This document shows positions 46,379 through 55,132 of a stretch of 64,000 nt of DNA, in pieces; position 1 is the first letter of the stretch, and each line of letters opens with the position of its first letter. The stretch is taken from contig NZ_LKAQ01000004.1 of the NCBI RefSeq assembly GCF_001874525.1, positions 1,230,937 through 1,294,936 of the forward strand, in the 5' to 3' direction. The position numbers and the translations under genes were made by a program. The notes under the pieces were generated by a model. That model saw only the letters and a list, made by a program, of their open reading frames with translations. It searched no databases and was not told the DNA's origin. This stretch comes from Pseudodesulfovibrio hydrargyri. Its GTDB lineage: Bacteria; Desulfobacterota; Desulfovibrionia; Desulfovibrionales; Desulfovibrionaceae.

Positions 46379-46422
46379 TTGATTTCCGGGCGGGCCGCCG
46401 CTATATCGAGATATCTTGATAT
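46379..46422 (+). promoter_or_regulatory. metH promoter with SahR/SamR-like palindrome
   Basis: TTGATT (46379-46384), 17 nt spacer, TATATC (46402-46407). A 20-bp palindrome ATATCGAGATATCTTGATAT (46403-46422, one non-matching pair) covers the -10 and start region. ArsR-type regulators of the methionine cycle (SahR) use palindromes of this kind in Proteobacteria; I have not compared it with a position matrix. Confidence 0.6.
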
Positions 46423-46503
46423 AAGAATACATCGGCCCGCGCGCAAGCCCCGCCCCCGGCGGGGGCTGTCCAGGCCGCATGCCCGATCAGACGGAGGATA
46501 CCA

Positions 46504-48915
46504 GTGCCCGATTTCAGGTCAATACTCGACGACGACAGAATCTATTATTTCGACGGCGGCTACGGCACCCTGCTGCAGAGCAGGGGACTGCCCGCCGGGC
46601 TCTCGCCCGAGCTCTGGGGACTCAAGGAGCCCGACGTCATCCGCGCCGTGCACCGGGACTATCTCGAGGCCGGGGCGAATATCCTGACCACCAACACCTT
46701 CGGCGGGTCCCGGCCCAAGCTCGGCCTGAACGCCGACCCGTACGAACTGAACCGGGCCATGACCGCCATAGCCCGCGAGGTGGCCGGGGACACCGCCTTC
46801 GTGGCCGCGTCCATCGGACCCACCGGGCACTTCGTCAAGCCCCTGGGCGAGATGACCTTCCGCGAACTGGTGGACATCTTCAAGGAGCAGATCGAAGGGT
46901 GCGTGGCCGGGGGCGCGGACCTGATCCTGGGCGAGACCCATTTCGACCTGGCCGAGGCCAAGGCCGTGGTCGTCGCCGCGCGCCTGGTCTGCGACCTGCC
47001 CGTGGCCATTTCCATGACCTTCGAGGGCGAGGCCTCCCTGACCGGCACCTCGCCGCTGACCTTTGTGGACACCATGCAGAACATGGGCGTGGAACTCATC
47101 GGCACCAACTGCTCGGCCGGGCCCGAACAGATGCGCAACACCCTGCGCGCCTGGGCCCCGCGCCTTCAGACCCCGACGTTCGCCGAGGCCAACGCGGGCT
47201 TGCCCGAGCTGGACGCGGACGGCAACACCGCCTTCCGTCTGCAGCCCGAGCCGTTCGCCGAGCAGGCCGCCCGGTTCGCTGACCTGGGGGCCAAGTTCAT
47301 CGGCGGCTGCTGCGGGACCACGCCCGACCACATTCGCGCCCTGCGCAACCGGGTGGGCGACGCCGCCTGGAGGCGTCCGCGCAAGACCGACAACGCCCAG
47401 CTGGTCCTGACCTCGCGCGCGGTGTCCGTGCCGGTCGGCTTCGACCATCCCGGCGTGATCATCGGCGAGCGCATCAACCCCACGGGCAAGAAGCAGCTCA
47501 CCGCCGAACTCCAGGAGTCTGTCTTTTCCGAAGCGCACCGCTTCGCCGCCGAGCAGGTGGAGCTGGGCGCGCCGGTGCTCGACGTCAACGTGGGCGCGCC
47601 CCTGGTCGACGAGGTCGAGCTGCTGCCCGAACTGATCACCTCCCTGCTGGGCCGGGTGACCACGCCCCTGTCCATCGACTCCAACGATCCGGCGGCCGTG
47701 GAGGCCGGGCTGTGGGCCTATCCCGGTTCACCGCTGGTCAACTCCATCTCCGGCGAGCCGGGCAAGATGGAGAGGCTCGGCCCCCTGTGCAAACTCTTCG
47801 GCGCGCCGTTCATACTCCTGCCCATCGTGGGCAACAAGCTGCCCGTGACCGCGGCCGAGCGCATCAAGGTCATCGAGGGCCTCCTGGCCCAGGCCGACGC
47901 GCTGGGCATCCCGCGCCGCCTGATCATGGTCGACGCCCTGGCCCTGACCGTCTCGTCCAAGCCCGAGGCGGCCCGCCACTCCATGGAGGTCATGCGCCAC
48001 TGCCGCGACGAGTGGGGCTTGCCCACGACCATCGGCCTGTCCAATATCTCCTTTGGATTGCCGGCCCGCGAGCTGCTCAACTCCACCTTCCTGGCCCTGT
48101 CCATGGGCGCGGGGTTGTGCTCGTTCATCGCCAATCCCAACTCCGCGCGCATCCAGGAATCCCTGCACGCCGCCGAGGTCCTGCTCGACCGCGATCCCCA
48201 GGCCGCGCGCTACATCGACAAGTTCTCCGGCTGGGTCGGCGGGGGCGGGGCCCAGGCCGCGACCGGTCAGGCCGCCCCGTCCGGGACCGCCTCCATGCCG
48301 CCGGTCCAGGCCGCCGTGGTCAAGGGCGACAAGGACAACGTGGTCAGGCTGGTCGAGGCCGAGCTGGATGCGGGCGTGTCCGCCATGGACATCGTCAACG
48401 ACCTGCTCATCCCCGGTATCCTCGTGGTCGGCGACAAGTACGAGACCAAGGAATACTTCCTGCCGCAGCTGCTTCAGTCCGCCGAGACCATGCAGACCGC
48501 CTTCCAGCGCCTCAAGCCGCTGCTCGAGGAGGACGGCGGGACGGGCTCCAGGCCCGTGGTCGTCATGGCCACGGTGGAGGGCGACATCCACGACATCGGC
48601 AAGAACATCGTCTGCCTGATGCTCAAGAACTACGGTTTCGAGGTCGTGGACCTGGGCAAGGACGTGCCCGCCGAAAGGATCGTGGACGCGGCCGCCGAAC
48701 ACGACGCGGCCATCATCGGCCTGTCCGCGCTCATGACCACCACCATGGTGCGCATGGAGGACACCGTCAGACTCGTGGCCGAGCGCAATCTTCGCGCAAA
48801 AGTCATCATCGGCGGGGCCGTGGTCACCGAAAAGTTCTGCAACGCCATCGGCGCCCACGGCTGGTCCACCGACGCCGTGGCCGCCGTCAAGCTGGCGCAG
48901 CGATTGACGCAGTAA
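46504..48915 (+). CDS. metH: Cobalamin-dependent methionine synthase, short form
   Basis: 803 residues; GTG start with GGAGG 6 nt upstream. Homocysteine-binding domain (residues ~1-300) has the zinc cysteines Cys203 and Cys269-Cys270; a pterin/methyltetrahydrofolate domain follows (GERINPTGKK, residues ~315-570), then a B12 domain with cap (~590-680) and DIHDIGKN (lower-ligand His696). E. coli MetH (~1227 residues) has a further C-terminal reactivation domain that is absent here, so reactivation must come from another protein. It joins with metX-metW in methionine synthesis. Confidence 0.94.
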   Translation: MPDFRSILDDDRIYYFDGGYGTLLQSRGLPAGLSPELWGLKEPDVIRAVHRDYLEAGANILTTNTFGGSRPKLGLNADPYELNRAMTAIAREVAGDTAFVAASIGPTGHFVKPLGEMTFRELVDIFKEQIEGCVAGGADLILGETHFDLAEAKAVVVAARLVCDLPVAISMTFEGEASLTGTSPLTFVDTMQNMGVELIGTNCSAGPEQMRNTLRAWAPRLQTPTFAEANAGLPELDADGNTAFRLQPEPFAEQAARFADLGAKFIGGCCGTTPDHIRALRNRVGDAAWRRPRKTDNAQLVLTSRAVSVPVGFDHPGVIIGERINPTGKKQLTAELQESVFSEAHRFAAEQVELGAPVLDVNVGAPLVDEVELLPELITSLLGRVTTPLSIDSNDPAAVEAGLWAYPGSPLVNSISGEPGKMERLGPLCKLFGAPFILLPIVGNKLPVTAAERIKVIEGLLAQADALGIPRRLIMVDALALTVSSKPEAARHSMEVMRHCRDEWGLPTTIGLSNISFGLPARELLNSTFLALSMGAGLCSFIANPNSARIQESLHAAEVLLDRDPQAARYIDKFSGWVGGGGAQAATGQAAPSGTASMPPVQAAVVKGDKDNVVRLVEAELDAGVSAMDIVNDLLIPGILVVGDKYETKEYFLPQLLQSAETMQTAFQRLKPLLEEDGGTGSRPVVVMATVEGDIHDIGKNIVCLMLKNYGFEVVDLGKDVPAERIVDAAAEHDAAIIGLSALMTTTMVRMEDTVRLVAERNLRAKVIIGGAVVTEKFCNAIGAHGWSTDAVAAVKLAQRLTQ

Positions 48916-48928
48916 ACGCCTCCGGCGG

Positions 48929-48981
48929 CCGGGGAAGGGGAAAGGAAACCCTTTGAAAGGCTTCCTTTCCCCTTCCCCCGG
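48929..48981 (+). terminator. Long terminator hairpin after metH
   Basis: Stem of about 19 bp: 48929-48947 with 48962-48981 (one extra G on the right), loop with CCTTTGAAAGG. No long T-run. Confidence 0.8.
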
Positions 48982-49090
48982 ACCCCCATCCCCCTTTCCT
49001 TCCCAAACTTTTTGTGGCCGCTTCGCGGGGCAGAGCGCACGAAACGGCCTTTTGCCCAGCCGTGAGGCGAGGCCCCGCCAACCTCCCCAC

Positions 49091-49131
49091 CTGGAGCGAT
49101 TCGGGTGCGCCGCACCCGACAGCGGCTCTCT
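49091..49131 (-). repeat. Intergenic hairpin module, copy 2
   Basis: TCGGGTG-CGCCG-CACCCGA with flanks GGAGCG and CAGCGGCTCTC, the reverse complement of the copy at 33241; stem bases differ but still pair. Confidence 0.75.
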
Positions 49132-49288
49132 CCGCCGCCCAACCGGTCTCGGCATAGGCTTTCGAGAGCCGCTCTTCAAGAAAGTTTCTTGACCAAGGGG
49201 GCGGTCAAATGTTTTGAGAGAGGGCCTCTCGCTTCAATTTGGCAATCAACTCTGGTAGAGTGTCCGAAACCCACTCCCGAGGTGCTTC

Positions 49289-49819
49289 ATGAAAAAATTA
49301 TGGCTCATCATCGCCCTGGCCCTGGGGCTTCTGGCCCTGACCGCCTGTTCGGGCGAATCCGGCGACGACGCCAAGACCGGCGGGGCGGCCATGGCCCCCT
49401 CCCACGCGGCGGTCGCCTCCACCGACGGCTCCCATCCCTTCATGGGCGTGGCCGAGCTCGACCAATATCTCAAGGCCAACGCGGGCAGGCCCACCATGCT
49501 CTTCTTCTGGGCCACCTGGTGCCCCTCCTGCAAGCAGCAGATTCCCGAGCTGGAGACGCTGCAAAAGGACAAGGGCGGCCAGATCAACCTCGTGGCCCTG
49601 TCCGTGGACGAGAGCGAGGGCGCGCTGGAGCGCTACCTGGACAAGCACCCCATGGACGTGCCCGTCTACTGGGGCAACCAGGACCTGGCCCGCGAGTTCC
49701 AGGTGGAGGCCATCCCCACCCTGGTCATCTTCGACAAGACCGGCAAAAAGATCTTCTCCCAGGCCGGGGTCTTCCCCGGCTCCATGCTCGGCGCCATGGC
49801 CGACAAACTGAACCAGTAG
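49289..49819 (+). CDS. TlpA-like thioredoxin-fold lipoprotein
   Basis: 176 residues. Lipobox ALTAC (Cys20), then a spacer and thioredoxin domain: PTMLFFWATWCPSCKQQIPELE with active site Cys78-Pro-Ser-Cys81, and AREFQVEAIPTLVIFDKTGKK with cis-Pro. Probably a membrane-anchored periplasmic thiol reductase of the TlpA/ResA kind, e.g. for cytochrome c maturation. The GNAT gene begins 5 nt after its stop. Confidence 0.9.
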   Translation: MKKLWLIIALALGLLALTACSGESGDDAKTGGAAMAPSHAAVASTDGSHPFMGVAELDQYLKANAGRPTMLFFWATWCPSCKQQIPELETLQKDKGGQINLVALSVDESEGALERYLDKHPMDVPVYWGNQDLAREFQVEAIPTLVIFDKTGKKIFSQAGVFPGSMLGAMADKLNQ

Positions 49820-49824
49820 CGAAC

Positions 49825-50283
49825 ATGATCCGCAAGGCACGCATAGAAGACGTCAAGGCCATTCACGGGCTGCTCATGCTCACCGACCAGCATGACGGCC
49901 TGGTCCTTCCCCGGTCGTTCAGCCAGCTGTATTCGCATCTGCGCGACTTCCTGGTGGTCACGGACGACGAGGGGACCATCATCGGCTGTTGCGCCCTGAA
50001 CATCATCTGGGACAACCTGGCCGAGATCCGCTCCCTGGTGGTCACCTCGACCCATCGGGGCAAAAACCTCGGCCGCAAGCTGGTCGAGGCCTGCCTGTCC
50101 GAGGCGGTCACGCTGGGCATCTACAAGGTCTACACCCTGACCGAGGTGCCCGGCTTCTTCGAGAAGGTCGGCTTCGCGCAGGAGGAGATGGACACCCTGA
50201 ACCAGAAGATATTCCTGGACTGCCTCAACTGCCCGAGGTTCCCGGACCACTGCAACGAAGTGGCCATGATCATCAACCTGTAA
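49825..50283 (+). CDS. GNAT acetyltransferase, short ArgA-like
   Basis: 152 residues. GNAT fold with LPRSFSQLYSHLRDFLVV, GCCALNIIWDNLAEIRSLVV, acetyl-CoA loop HRGKNLGRKLVEACL, and the C-terminal DCLNCPRFPDHCNEVAM. This matches stand-alone N-acetyltransferases often annotated as short-form N-acetylglutamate synthase (first step of arginine synthesis) in bacteria lacking full-length ArgA; activity should be shown before that name is used. hpt follows 14 nt downstream. Confidence 0.82.
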   Translation: MIRKARIEDVKAIHGLLMLTDQHDGLVLPRSFSQLYSHLRDFLVVTDDEGTIIGCCALNIIWDNLAEIRSLVVTSTHRGKNLGRKLVEACLSEAVTLGIYKVYTLTEVPGFFEKVGFAQEEMDTLNQKIFLDCLNCPRFPDHCNEVAMIINL

Positions 50284-50297
50284 TCCCGGACAGCGCA

Positions 50298-50828
50298 ATG
50301 GCACACAAACTCACCCCGTTCATCACCGCAGAGCAGATCGCCGGGCGCAACGTGGAACTCGGCCGGGAGATCACCGCGTCCTACTCGGGCGACAAGCCCC
50401 TGGTCTGCATCTGCGTGCTCAAGGGCGCGTTCCTCTTCTTCGCGGACATCATCCGCAGGATCGACCGCGAGATCGAGATCGACTTCGTCCGTCTGGCCAG
50501 CTACGGCTCGGCCACGTCCCGGTCCGAGGACATCGTCTTTTCCAAGGACCTCGAGATCTCCATCGAGGGCAAGGACGTCCTGGTCATCGAGGATATCGTG
50601 GACACCGGCCACTCCATGGATTTCCTGCTCCACGTGCTCAGGCGGAGAAATCCAAAGAGTTTGAAAATTTGTGCGCTTATTGATAAGCATGAGCGACGGG
50701 AAAAAGCCGTGACCGTCGATTTCGCCGGTTTCAAGCTGAGCGACGGGTTCATCGTCGGCTATGGCCTGGACTATGACGAGCGGTACAGGGAATTGGGCGG
50801 AATCTTCGAACTGTCCAACGAGTCTTAG
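50298..50828 (+). CDS. hpt: Hypoxanthine phosphoribosyltransferase
   Basis: 176 residues, type I phosphoribosyltransferase. The PRPP loop is LVIEDIVDTGHSMDFLL; ICVLKGAFLFFADIIR lies near the N-terminus and VGYGLDYDERYREL at the C-terminus, as in Hpt/HprT. It salvages hypoxanthine and guanine to IMP and GMP. It is 33 nt upstream of the zinc-ribbon gene and just after the GNAT gene. Confidence 0.93.
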   Translation: MAHKLTPFITAEQIAGRNVELGREITASYSGDKPLVCICVLKGAFLFFADIIRRIDREIEIDFVRLASYGSATSRSEDIVFSKDLEISIEGKDVLVIEDIVDTGHSMDFLLHVLRRRNPKSLKICALIDKHERREKAVTVDFAGFKLSDGFIVGYGLDYDERYRELGGIFELSNES

Positions 50829-50861
50829 AGCCAACTAACCGGATTTTCTGGAGATCTTGCT

Positions 50862-52106
50862 ATGATCGTCACCTGCCCGAATTGCGAGACCAGCTACAAC
50901 CTGCCCGATGAGAAGGTTCCGGCCACCGGGGCCAAGGTCAAGTGCTCCAAGTGCGCGCACGTCTTCAAGGTCGAGGTGCCCCCGGCGGCGCCCGAAGACG
51001 AATTCGAGGCCCTGCTCGAGGACGACGGCAGCGACGCGGGCGAGCGGTTCGACGAGACCTTCGACGACGTGGCCGCCGGTGCGGCCGAGGCCGCGGGCCT
51101 GGCCGAAAAGGCCGCTCCTCCGGCGGCCGACCCGGCCGACGAGGTCGTGGAGGAGATGTCCGGCGCGGACGATCTCTTCGACGGCGCGGACGAGGAGCCC
51201 GAGGCGGAGGAGCCCGGCGAAGACGCTCTCGGCGGGGACGAGGACGACCTGTTCGCCGACTTGGGAGGCGAGCCCGGCGATGACGGCGAGTCCGGCGATC
51301 TGTTCGCGGACGAGCCCGACGAGGGCGAGGACTCCGACGACCTGTTCGCCGACGGAGGCGACGAGGACGACGGTGATCTTTTCGAGGACGACGACGAGGC
51401 CGAGACCGACGACTCCCGTGCCCTGTTCGAGGCTGACGAGGACGAGGAGCCGGACGCGGACGAGCCCGTGAGCGGCCTGGGCGGCAGCCTGGAGCTCGAC
51501 GAGGAGCCGGAGCCCGGCGGACGCAAGTCCCTGGGCTGCCTGATCGTCCTGCTCGTCCTGGCGGTGGGCATCGGCGCGGCCATCTATTTCCGGGTCTGGT
51601 CCTACGCGGGCGTGGACCTGGCCGACATGCTCAAGAACGTGCCCTTCGTGGGTCAGATGTTCATGGAGAAGACCGGCGGCGACGAGGAGGCGGCTCCGGG
51701 CGAGTCCCCGGCCGAGCGCGTGCGCAAGATCGAGCTCAAGAACGTCAAGCAGTACTACGTGGCCAACGAGAAGGTGGGCAACCTGTTCGTGGTCGAGGGC
51801 AAGGCGGTCAACAAGTTCTCCAAGCCCAAGGAGCGGATCAAGGTTGAGGTCATCCTCTATGACGCGGCCAACAACGTTCTGACCTCCCAGTCCTTCCTGT
51901 GCGGCAACGTGCTCTCCCAGTTCCAGCTCCAGGTGCAGACCGAAAAGGAGATCTCGGACGGCCTGGCCTCGGACGTGGGCATATTGTCCAACAACACCTT
52001 CATCCGGCCCGGCGCGTCCACGCCGTTCATGGCCGTGTTCTTCACGCCGCCCGAAGGGGTCAAGGAGTTCATGGTCAAGGTGGTGGACGTGGGCGACCCG
52101 CAGTAG
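50862..52106 (+). CDS. Zinc-ribbon/DUF3426 membrane protein with acidic repeats
   Basis: 414 residues. N-terminal MJ0042 zinc ribbon with Cys5, Cys8, Cys28, Cys31. Residues ~45-220 are an acidic low-complexity linker with repeated short motifs (DDLFDG, DDLFADLGG, GDLFADE, DDLFADGG, GDLFEDDD, ALFEAD). One membrane segment follows (SLGCLIVLLVLAVGIGAAIYF), then a DUF3426 domain (NVKQYYVANEKVGNLFVVEGKAVNKF...VVDVGD). Cellular role is not known; the domain family is usually membrane-anchored with the zinc ribbon in the cytoplasm. Confidence 0.85.
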   Translation: MIVTCPNCETSYNLPDEKVPATGAKVKCSKCAHVFKVEVPPAAPEDEFEALLEDDGSDAGERFDETFDDVAAGAAEAAGLAEKAAPPAADPADEVVEEMSGADDLFDGADEEPEAEEPGEDALGGDEDDLFADLGGEPGDDGESGDLFADEPDEGEDSDDLFADGGDEDDGDLFEDDDEAETDDSRALFEADEDEEPDADEPVSGLGGSLELDEEPEPGGRKSLGCLIVLLVLAVGIGAAIYFRVWSYAGVDLADMLKNVPFVGQMFMEKTGGDEEAAPGESPAERVRKIELKNVKQYYVANEKVGNLFVVEGKAVNKFSKPKERIKVEVILYDAANNVLTSQSFLCGNVLSQFQLQVQTEKEISDGLASDVGILSNNTFIRPGASTPFMAVFFTPPEGVKEFMVKVVDVGDPQ

Positions 52107-52138
52107 GGGAGGCCGAGGGCCGGAAAATGGAAAAACCA

Positions 52139-52170
52139 GCGGGTGGATGGCGTCATCCACCCGCTTTTTT
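52139..52170 (+). terminator. Terminator after zinc-ribbon/DUF3426 gene
   Basis: Stem 52139-52149 with 52154-52164, GCGT loop, followed by six T. Confidence 0.94.
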
Positions 52171-52421
52171 ACCTCCACGGAACAAAAAACGGGATATTTT
52201 TCACATTTTCCCTGCGTGTGGTATATAACATGGCGGAACAACGGGCATTATGGCCGATATTGAAAGCGCGAAAAAGACCCGCCATTTCTTAAAAATACGT
52301 TGACGGGAATTGACGGCGTGTGCTACTCCTCCTCCACTTGTGAAGGATTGCACGAAATGCCGATACAGGGTTTTTGACAGCCGTGGGCGAGCGTGAAAAA
52401 CAATCTTCGCGAGGTGCGAAC
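52171..52421. other. Intergenic region upstream of atpZIBE
   Basis: About 250 nt, AT-richer than its surroundings. TTGACG near 52302 with CTACTC 17 nt further is a weak promoter candidate. A TTTTTCACA half-site stands near 52196. No gene seen. Confidence 0.4.
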
Positions 52422-52724
52422 ATGCTCTTTTCAAAAGACGATCGAGTGGTGCAGATCACCCAGTTGGGTGGCACCGCCGGAACGATGGGACTGCACATCG
52501 TCTCGGCCACCGTCGTCGGCCTGACCATCGGGTATTTCCTGGATGACTATTTCGGGACCGGACCCTGGTTGCTGATGATCTTCTTTTTCCTGGGGATCAT
52601 CGCCGGGTTCAAGATGATTTTCGAGGATTTCCGACGTCTCCAGAGACGGGAAGAAGCAAGAAAAGCAAGTTCTTTGAAACAGGACGGAGAAGAGAGTGCT
52701 GGGCAGGATGAACCAAAGGCTTGA
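52422..52724 (+). CDS. atpZ: AtpZ-type F0F1-ATPase accessory subunit
   Basis: 100 residues from ATG 52422, preceded by GAGGTG; the frame begins at TTG 52374, which is not needed. Two membrane helices (GLHIVSATVVGLTIGYFLDDYF; LLMIFFFLGIIAGFKMIFEDF) connected by an FGTGPW turn match AtpZ, a small subunit found before atpI in ATP synthase operons. The C-terminus is charged. It overlaps atpI by 29 nt. Confidence 0.85.
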   Translation: MLFSKDDRVVQITQLGGTAGTMGLHIVSATVVGLTIGYFLDDYFGTGPWLLMIFFFLGIIAGFKMIFEDFRRLQRREEARKASSLKQDGEESAGQDEPKA

Positions 52725-53109
52725 GCGGCTGCTCGTCAGGAGCGGCTTCACCAAACCGGACGTACGCATCGTTGTCCGCAATCAGATTTATGTGTCGCTG
52801 GGGACCTCTCTAGTGATCATGCTGGTAACACTTTTTTCCCGGTGGTCCCTGGCCTATCTGGCGGGGGCGGTCATCGCCCTGGTCAACTTCTGGACACTCG
52901 CCCGCGTGACCCAGTCGTTGGTGTACGACCAGAAGAGGGGACCATATCTACTGTTTGTCATATTCATGGGAAAAATGACTCTGAGCGGGCTGGCCCTCTG
53001 GTGGCTGATCGGAGTCGAACGGGTTCCCCACTGGGGGTTGATAACGGGTCTGGGCACCGTGGTGGTCAACATTACGGCAACGGGCCTGAGTCAGTTGGGG
53101 AAGAAATAG
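52696..53109 (+). CDS. atpI: ATP synthase subunit I
   Basis: 137 residues from GTG 52696 (GGAG upstream); ATG 52708 is an alternative. Four membrane helices with FSRWSLAYLAGAVIALVNFWTLARV, GKMTLSGLALWWLIG and a Gly-rich last helix, the ATP synthase I-chain pattern. AtpI assists c-ring assembly and perhaps Mg2+ uptake. It precedes atpB by 26 nt. Confidence 0.85.
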   Translation: MLGRMNQRLERLLVRSGFTKPDVRIVVRNQIYVSLGTSLVIMLVTLFSRWSLAYLAGAVIALVNFWTLARVTQSLVYDQKRGPYLLFVIFMGKMTLSGLALWWLIGVERVPHWGLITGLGTVVVNITATGLSQLGKK

Positions 53110-53135
53110 CCGAGCTGCTTTAAGGAGGCTTCGAT

Positions 53136-53858
53136 ATGGGTTTCGCAGGTGGATTGCCGCATCCTCTCTTGTACATGGACATGCTGAAAGGCATCGGCCA
53201 CTGGGGCGCGCACGTTGAACAGGCCCTGGGCGTGGAGAGCATAAACCACGTCCTCTACATGTGGCTGGTCATGGCCATCATTCTCGGTCTGGGGCTGATG
53301 GTCCGCAGCCGGTTGCAGCTGGTGCCCGGCGGCATGCAGAACGTGTTCGAGACCATCATCGGCGGGCTGGAGGACTTCGTGGTCGCCAACCTGGGCGAGG
53401 AAGGCCGCCAGTTCATGCCTCTTCTCATCACGATTTTCCTGTTCATCCTCGGGATGAACTGGATCGGCCTGGTGCCCGGCTGCGACGCGCCCACCGCGAA
53501 CATCAATACGCCGGCGGCCATGGCCATCATCGTTTTCTGTTTCTACCAGTTCGTGGGCATCAAGAAATGGGGTGCCGGGTACATCAAGCACTTCATGGGC
53601 CCGGTCGGCTTTCTGGCCCCGCTGATGCTCATCCTCGAACCCATCTCTCACCTCGCCCGCCCGCTCAGCCTGACGCTCCGTCTCTTCGGCAACATCCGCG
53701 GCGAGGAAATCGTCCTGATCCTGATGTTCTTCCTGGCGCCGATCCTCGGCTCCCTGCCGATGTACTTCCTGTTCGTCCTGGCGAAGACCATTCAGGCTTT
53801 CATCTTCTTCATGCTGACCATGCTGTACCTGCAGGGTGCCATCGAGCACGCTCACTAG
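53136..53858 (+). CDS. atpB: ATP synthase F0 subunit a
   Basis: 240 residues. Five to six membrane helices; the essential Arg in [20 protein letters not shown], the usual subunit a signature, with [12 protein letters not shown] and [19 protein letters not shown]. It forms the ion half-channels facing the c ring. AAGGAGG lies upstream of the ATG. It is followed by atpE at 72 nt. Confidence 0.95.
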   Translation: MGFAGGLPHPLLYMDMLKGIGHWGAHVEQALGVESINHVLYMWLVMAIILGLGLMVRSRLQLVPGGMQNVFETIIGGLEDFVVANLGEEGRQFMPLLITIFLFILGMNWIGLVPGCDAPTANINTPAAMAIIVFCFYQFVGIKKWGAGYIKHFMGPVGFLAPLMLILEPISHLARPLSLTLRLFGNIRGEEIVLILMFFLAPILGSLPMYFLFVLAKTIQAFIFFMLTMLYLQGAIEHAH

Positions 53859-53929
53859 AGGAAGACCGCTTAACTTGGGGAAATGGTCCTTGGACCAAAA
53901 CAATATTACGATCCATTTTGGAGGATTAC

Positions 53930-54238
53930 ATGAAAATCGCTAAGATTCTGTTCACCACCCTGGCTATGGTCCTGGTTGCTTCCGTCGCTTTCGCCGCCGA
54001 AGGCGCCGACCCGGTCATGTCCGCCAAGGCTTACGCCACCGCCATCGGCATGGGCATCGCCGCCGGTCTGTGCGGCATCGGCCAGGGCATGGGCGTGAAG
54101 GGCGCCTGCGAAGGCATCGCCCGCAACCCCGAAGCCGGTGGCCAGCTGTCCACCACCCTGATCCTGGGCCTGGCCTTCATCGAGTCCCTGGCCATTTACG
54201 CCCTGGTCGTCAACCTGATCCTGCTCTTCGTCGTCTAG
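53930..54238 (+). CDS. atpE: ATP synthase F0 subunit c with signal-like leader
   Basis: 102 residues, longer than the ~80 of most c subunits. Residues 1-28 look like a signal peptide ([17 protein letters not shown]). The two helices follow, with [21 protein letters not shown] loop (Gln52) and ion-binding Glu85 in [11 protein letters not shown]. Glu-Ser plus the loop Gln is shared with some Na+-binding rings, but Q alone also occurs in H+ types. AtpF and F1 genes are not adjacent, so this is a split F0 locus. Confidence 0.92.
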   Translation: MKIAKILFTTLAMVLVASVAFAAEGADPVMSAKAYATAIGMGIAAGLCGIGQGMGVKGACEGIARNPEAGGQLSTTLILGLAFIESLAIYALVVNLILLFVV

Positions 54239-54265
54239 TTTCAGGTCCACGAAAAGCTTTTGAAG

Positions 54266-54288
54266 GGGAGGCTTCGGCCTCCCTTTTT
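54266..54288 (+). terminator. Terminator after atpE
   Basis: GGGAGGC-TTCG-GCCTCCC (54266-54283) and five T. Confidence 0.94.
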
Positions 54289-54300
54289 CAGCCTCTTTCA

Positions 54301-54316
54301 TGTTAAGAATTTCACA
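54301..54316. promoter_or_regulatory. Rex operator-like site upstream of rex
   Basis: TGTTAAGAATTTCACA, matching the TGTGAA-N4-TTCACA Rex box with one difference. It is 38 nt before the rex ATG, suggesting autoregulation. Confidence 0.7.
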
Positions 54317-54353
54317 TGGCTAGGCCCATCTTGACCGGAAAGAGCACCAAGAT

Positions 54354-54986
54354 ATGAAAAGCGAACACATCCCCAAAGCGACCATCGGACGGCTTGCCGT
54401 CTACATTCAGGTCCTCGAAAATCTGCTGCGGGACGGCAACGAGGTCATCTCCTCGGAACGCCTGGCCCGGGCCTGCTCGGTCAACTCGTCCCAGATCCGA
54501 AAGGATCTTGCTTATTTTGGTGAATTCGGCGTGCGCGGCGTGGGGTACTACGTCCAGGAGCTGATCACCTCCATCAAGCAGTCGCTGGGCATCGACCGGC
54601 AGTGGAAGTGCGCCTTGATCGGCGTGGGCAACATGGGCAGCGCGCTGCTCAGGCATCACGATTTCGAAAAGCGCGGGTTCAAGATCTGCGCTGCCTTCGA
54701 CTGCGATCCGGACAAGATCGGGCTCGAGTTCGAGGGCATGGAGATCGTCTGCCCCACGCACCTCAAGGAGCAGGCCCCCGAACTCAACCTCGAGATCGGC
54801 ATCATCGCCACGCCGCCGGATCGCGCCCAGCGCGCGGCCAACCACCTGGTGGAGGCCAACATCCGGGGCATCATCAACTTCGCCCCGTCGAGGATCAATG
54901 TGCCCAAGCACATCCCGGTGGAGTATGTGGACTTTTTTGACCACCTATACTCCATCGCGTTCCAGATAACCCTCGGCAACGACTAG
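54354..54986 (+). CDS. rex: Redox-sensing transcriptional repressor Rex
   Basis: 210 residues. N-terminal winged helix (SSERLARACSVNSSQIRKDLAYFGEFG) and Rossmann domain with GVGNMGSALLRH binding NAD(H), plus IDRQWKCALIGVGN; these are diagnostic for Rex. Rex senses the NADH/NAD+ ratio and in sulfate reducers represses ATP synthase, sulfate activation and other energy genes. It follows atpE beyond a terminator. A probable autoregulatory site is at 54301-54316. Confidence 0.95.
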   Translation: MKSEHIPKATIGRLAVYIQVLENLLRDGNEVISSERLARACSVNSSQIRKDLAYFGEFGVRGVGYYVQELITSIKQSLGIDRQWKCALIGVGNMGSALLRHHDFEKRGFKICAAFDCDPDKIGLEFEGMEIVCPTHLKEQAPELNLEIGIIATPPDRAQRAANHLVEANIRGIINFAPSRINVPKHIPVEYVDFFDHLYSIAFQITLGND

Positions 54987-54995
54987 GTTCGGGAT

Positions 54996-55022
54996 CGCGG
55001 GGTTCGGCCCCGCGCCTTTTTT
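54996..55022 (+). terminator. Terminator after rex
   Basis: CGCGGGG (54996-55002) with CCCCGCG (55008-55014), TTCGG loop, then T-run. Confidence 0.92.
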
Positions 55023-55132
55023 GGAGAGCGCGCCTTTGGCGCGCACTTTGTGCTGTGTGCGGTGCAGGGCGCTTTTTCAGTGCCGGGAGGAAGTTGGGCT
55101 CGTCATGTTGCGTAAGAGCGTGCCTGCGGCAC

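Larger units (their letters stand above)
48916..49288. other. Intergenic region after metH
   Basis: No gene supported. It holds a terminator hairpin (48929-48981), then a hairpin module copy (49091-49131) and a GTCAAATG-type stretch before the next gene. Confidence 0.6.

Noticed and set aside
46440..46500. Possible riboswitch in the metH leader
   Set aside because: The leader after the likely start is only about 90 nt with a simple GC hairpin; no B12-box or SAM-riboswitch core is seen.
51010..51470. Regular repeats resembling a CRISPR array or minisatellite
   Set aside because: They are in frame, encode the acidic DLF motifs and have no constant repeat-spacer length.
52193..52208. Possible Rex site before atpZ
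   Set aside because: Only one good half (TTTTTCACA); the other half (CGGGAT) matches three of six positions, too weak to list.
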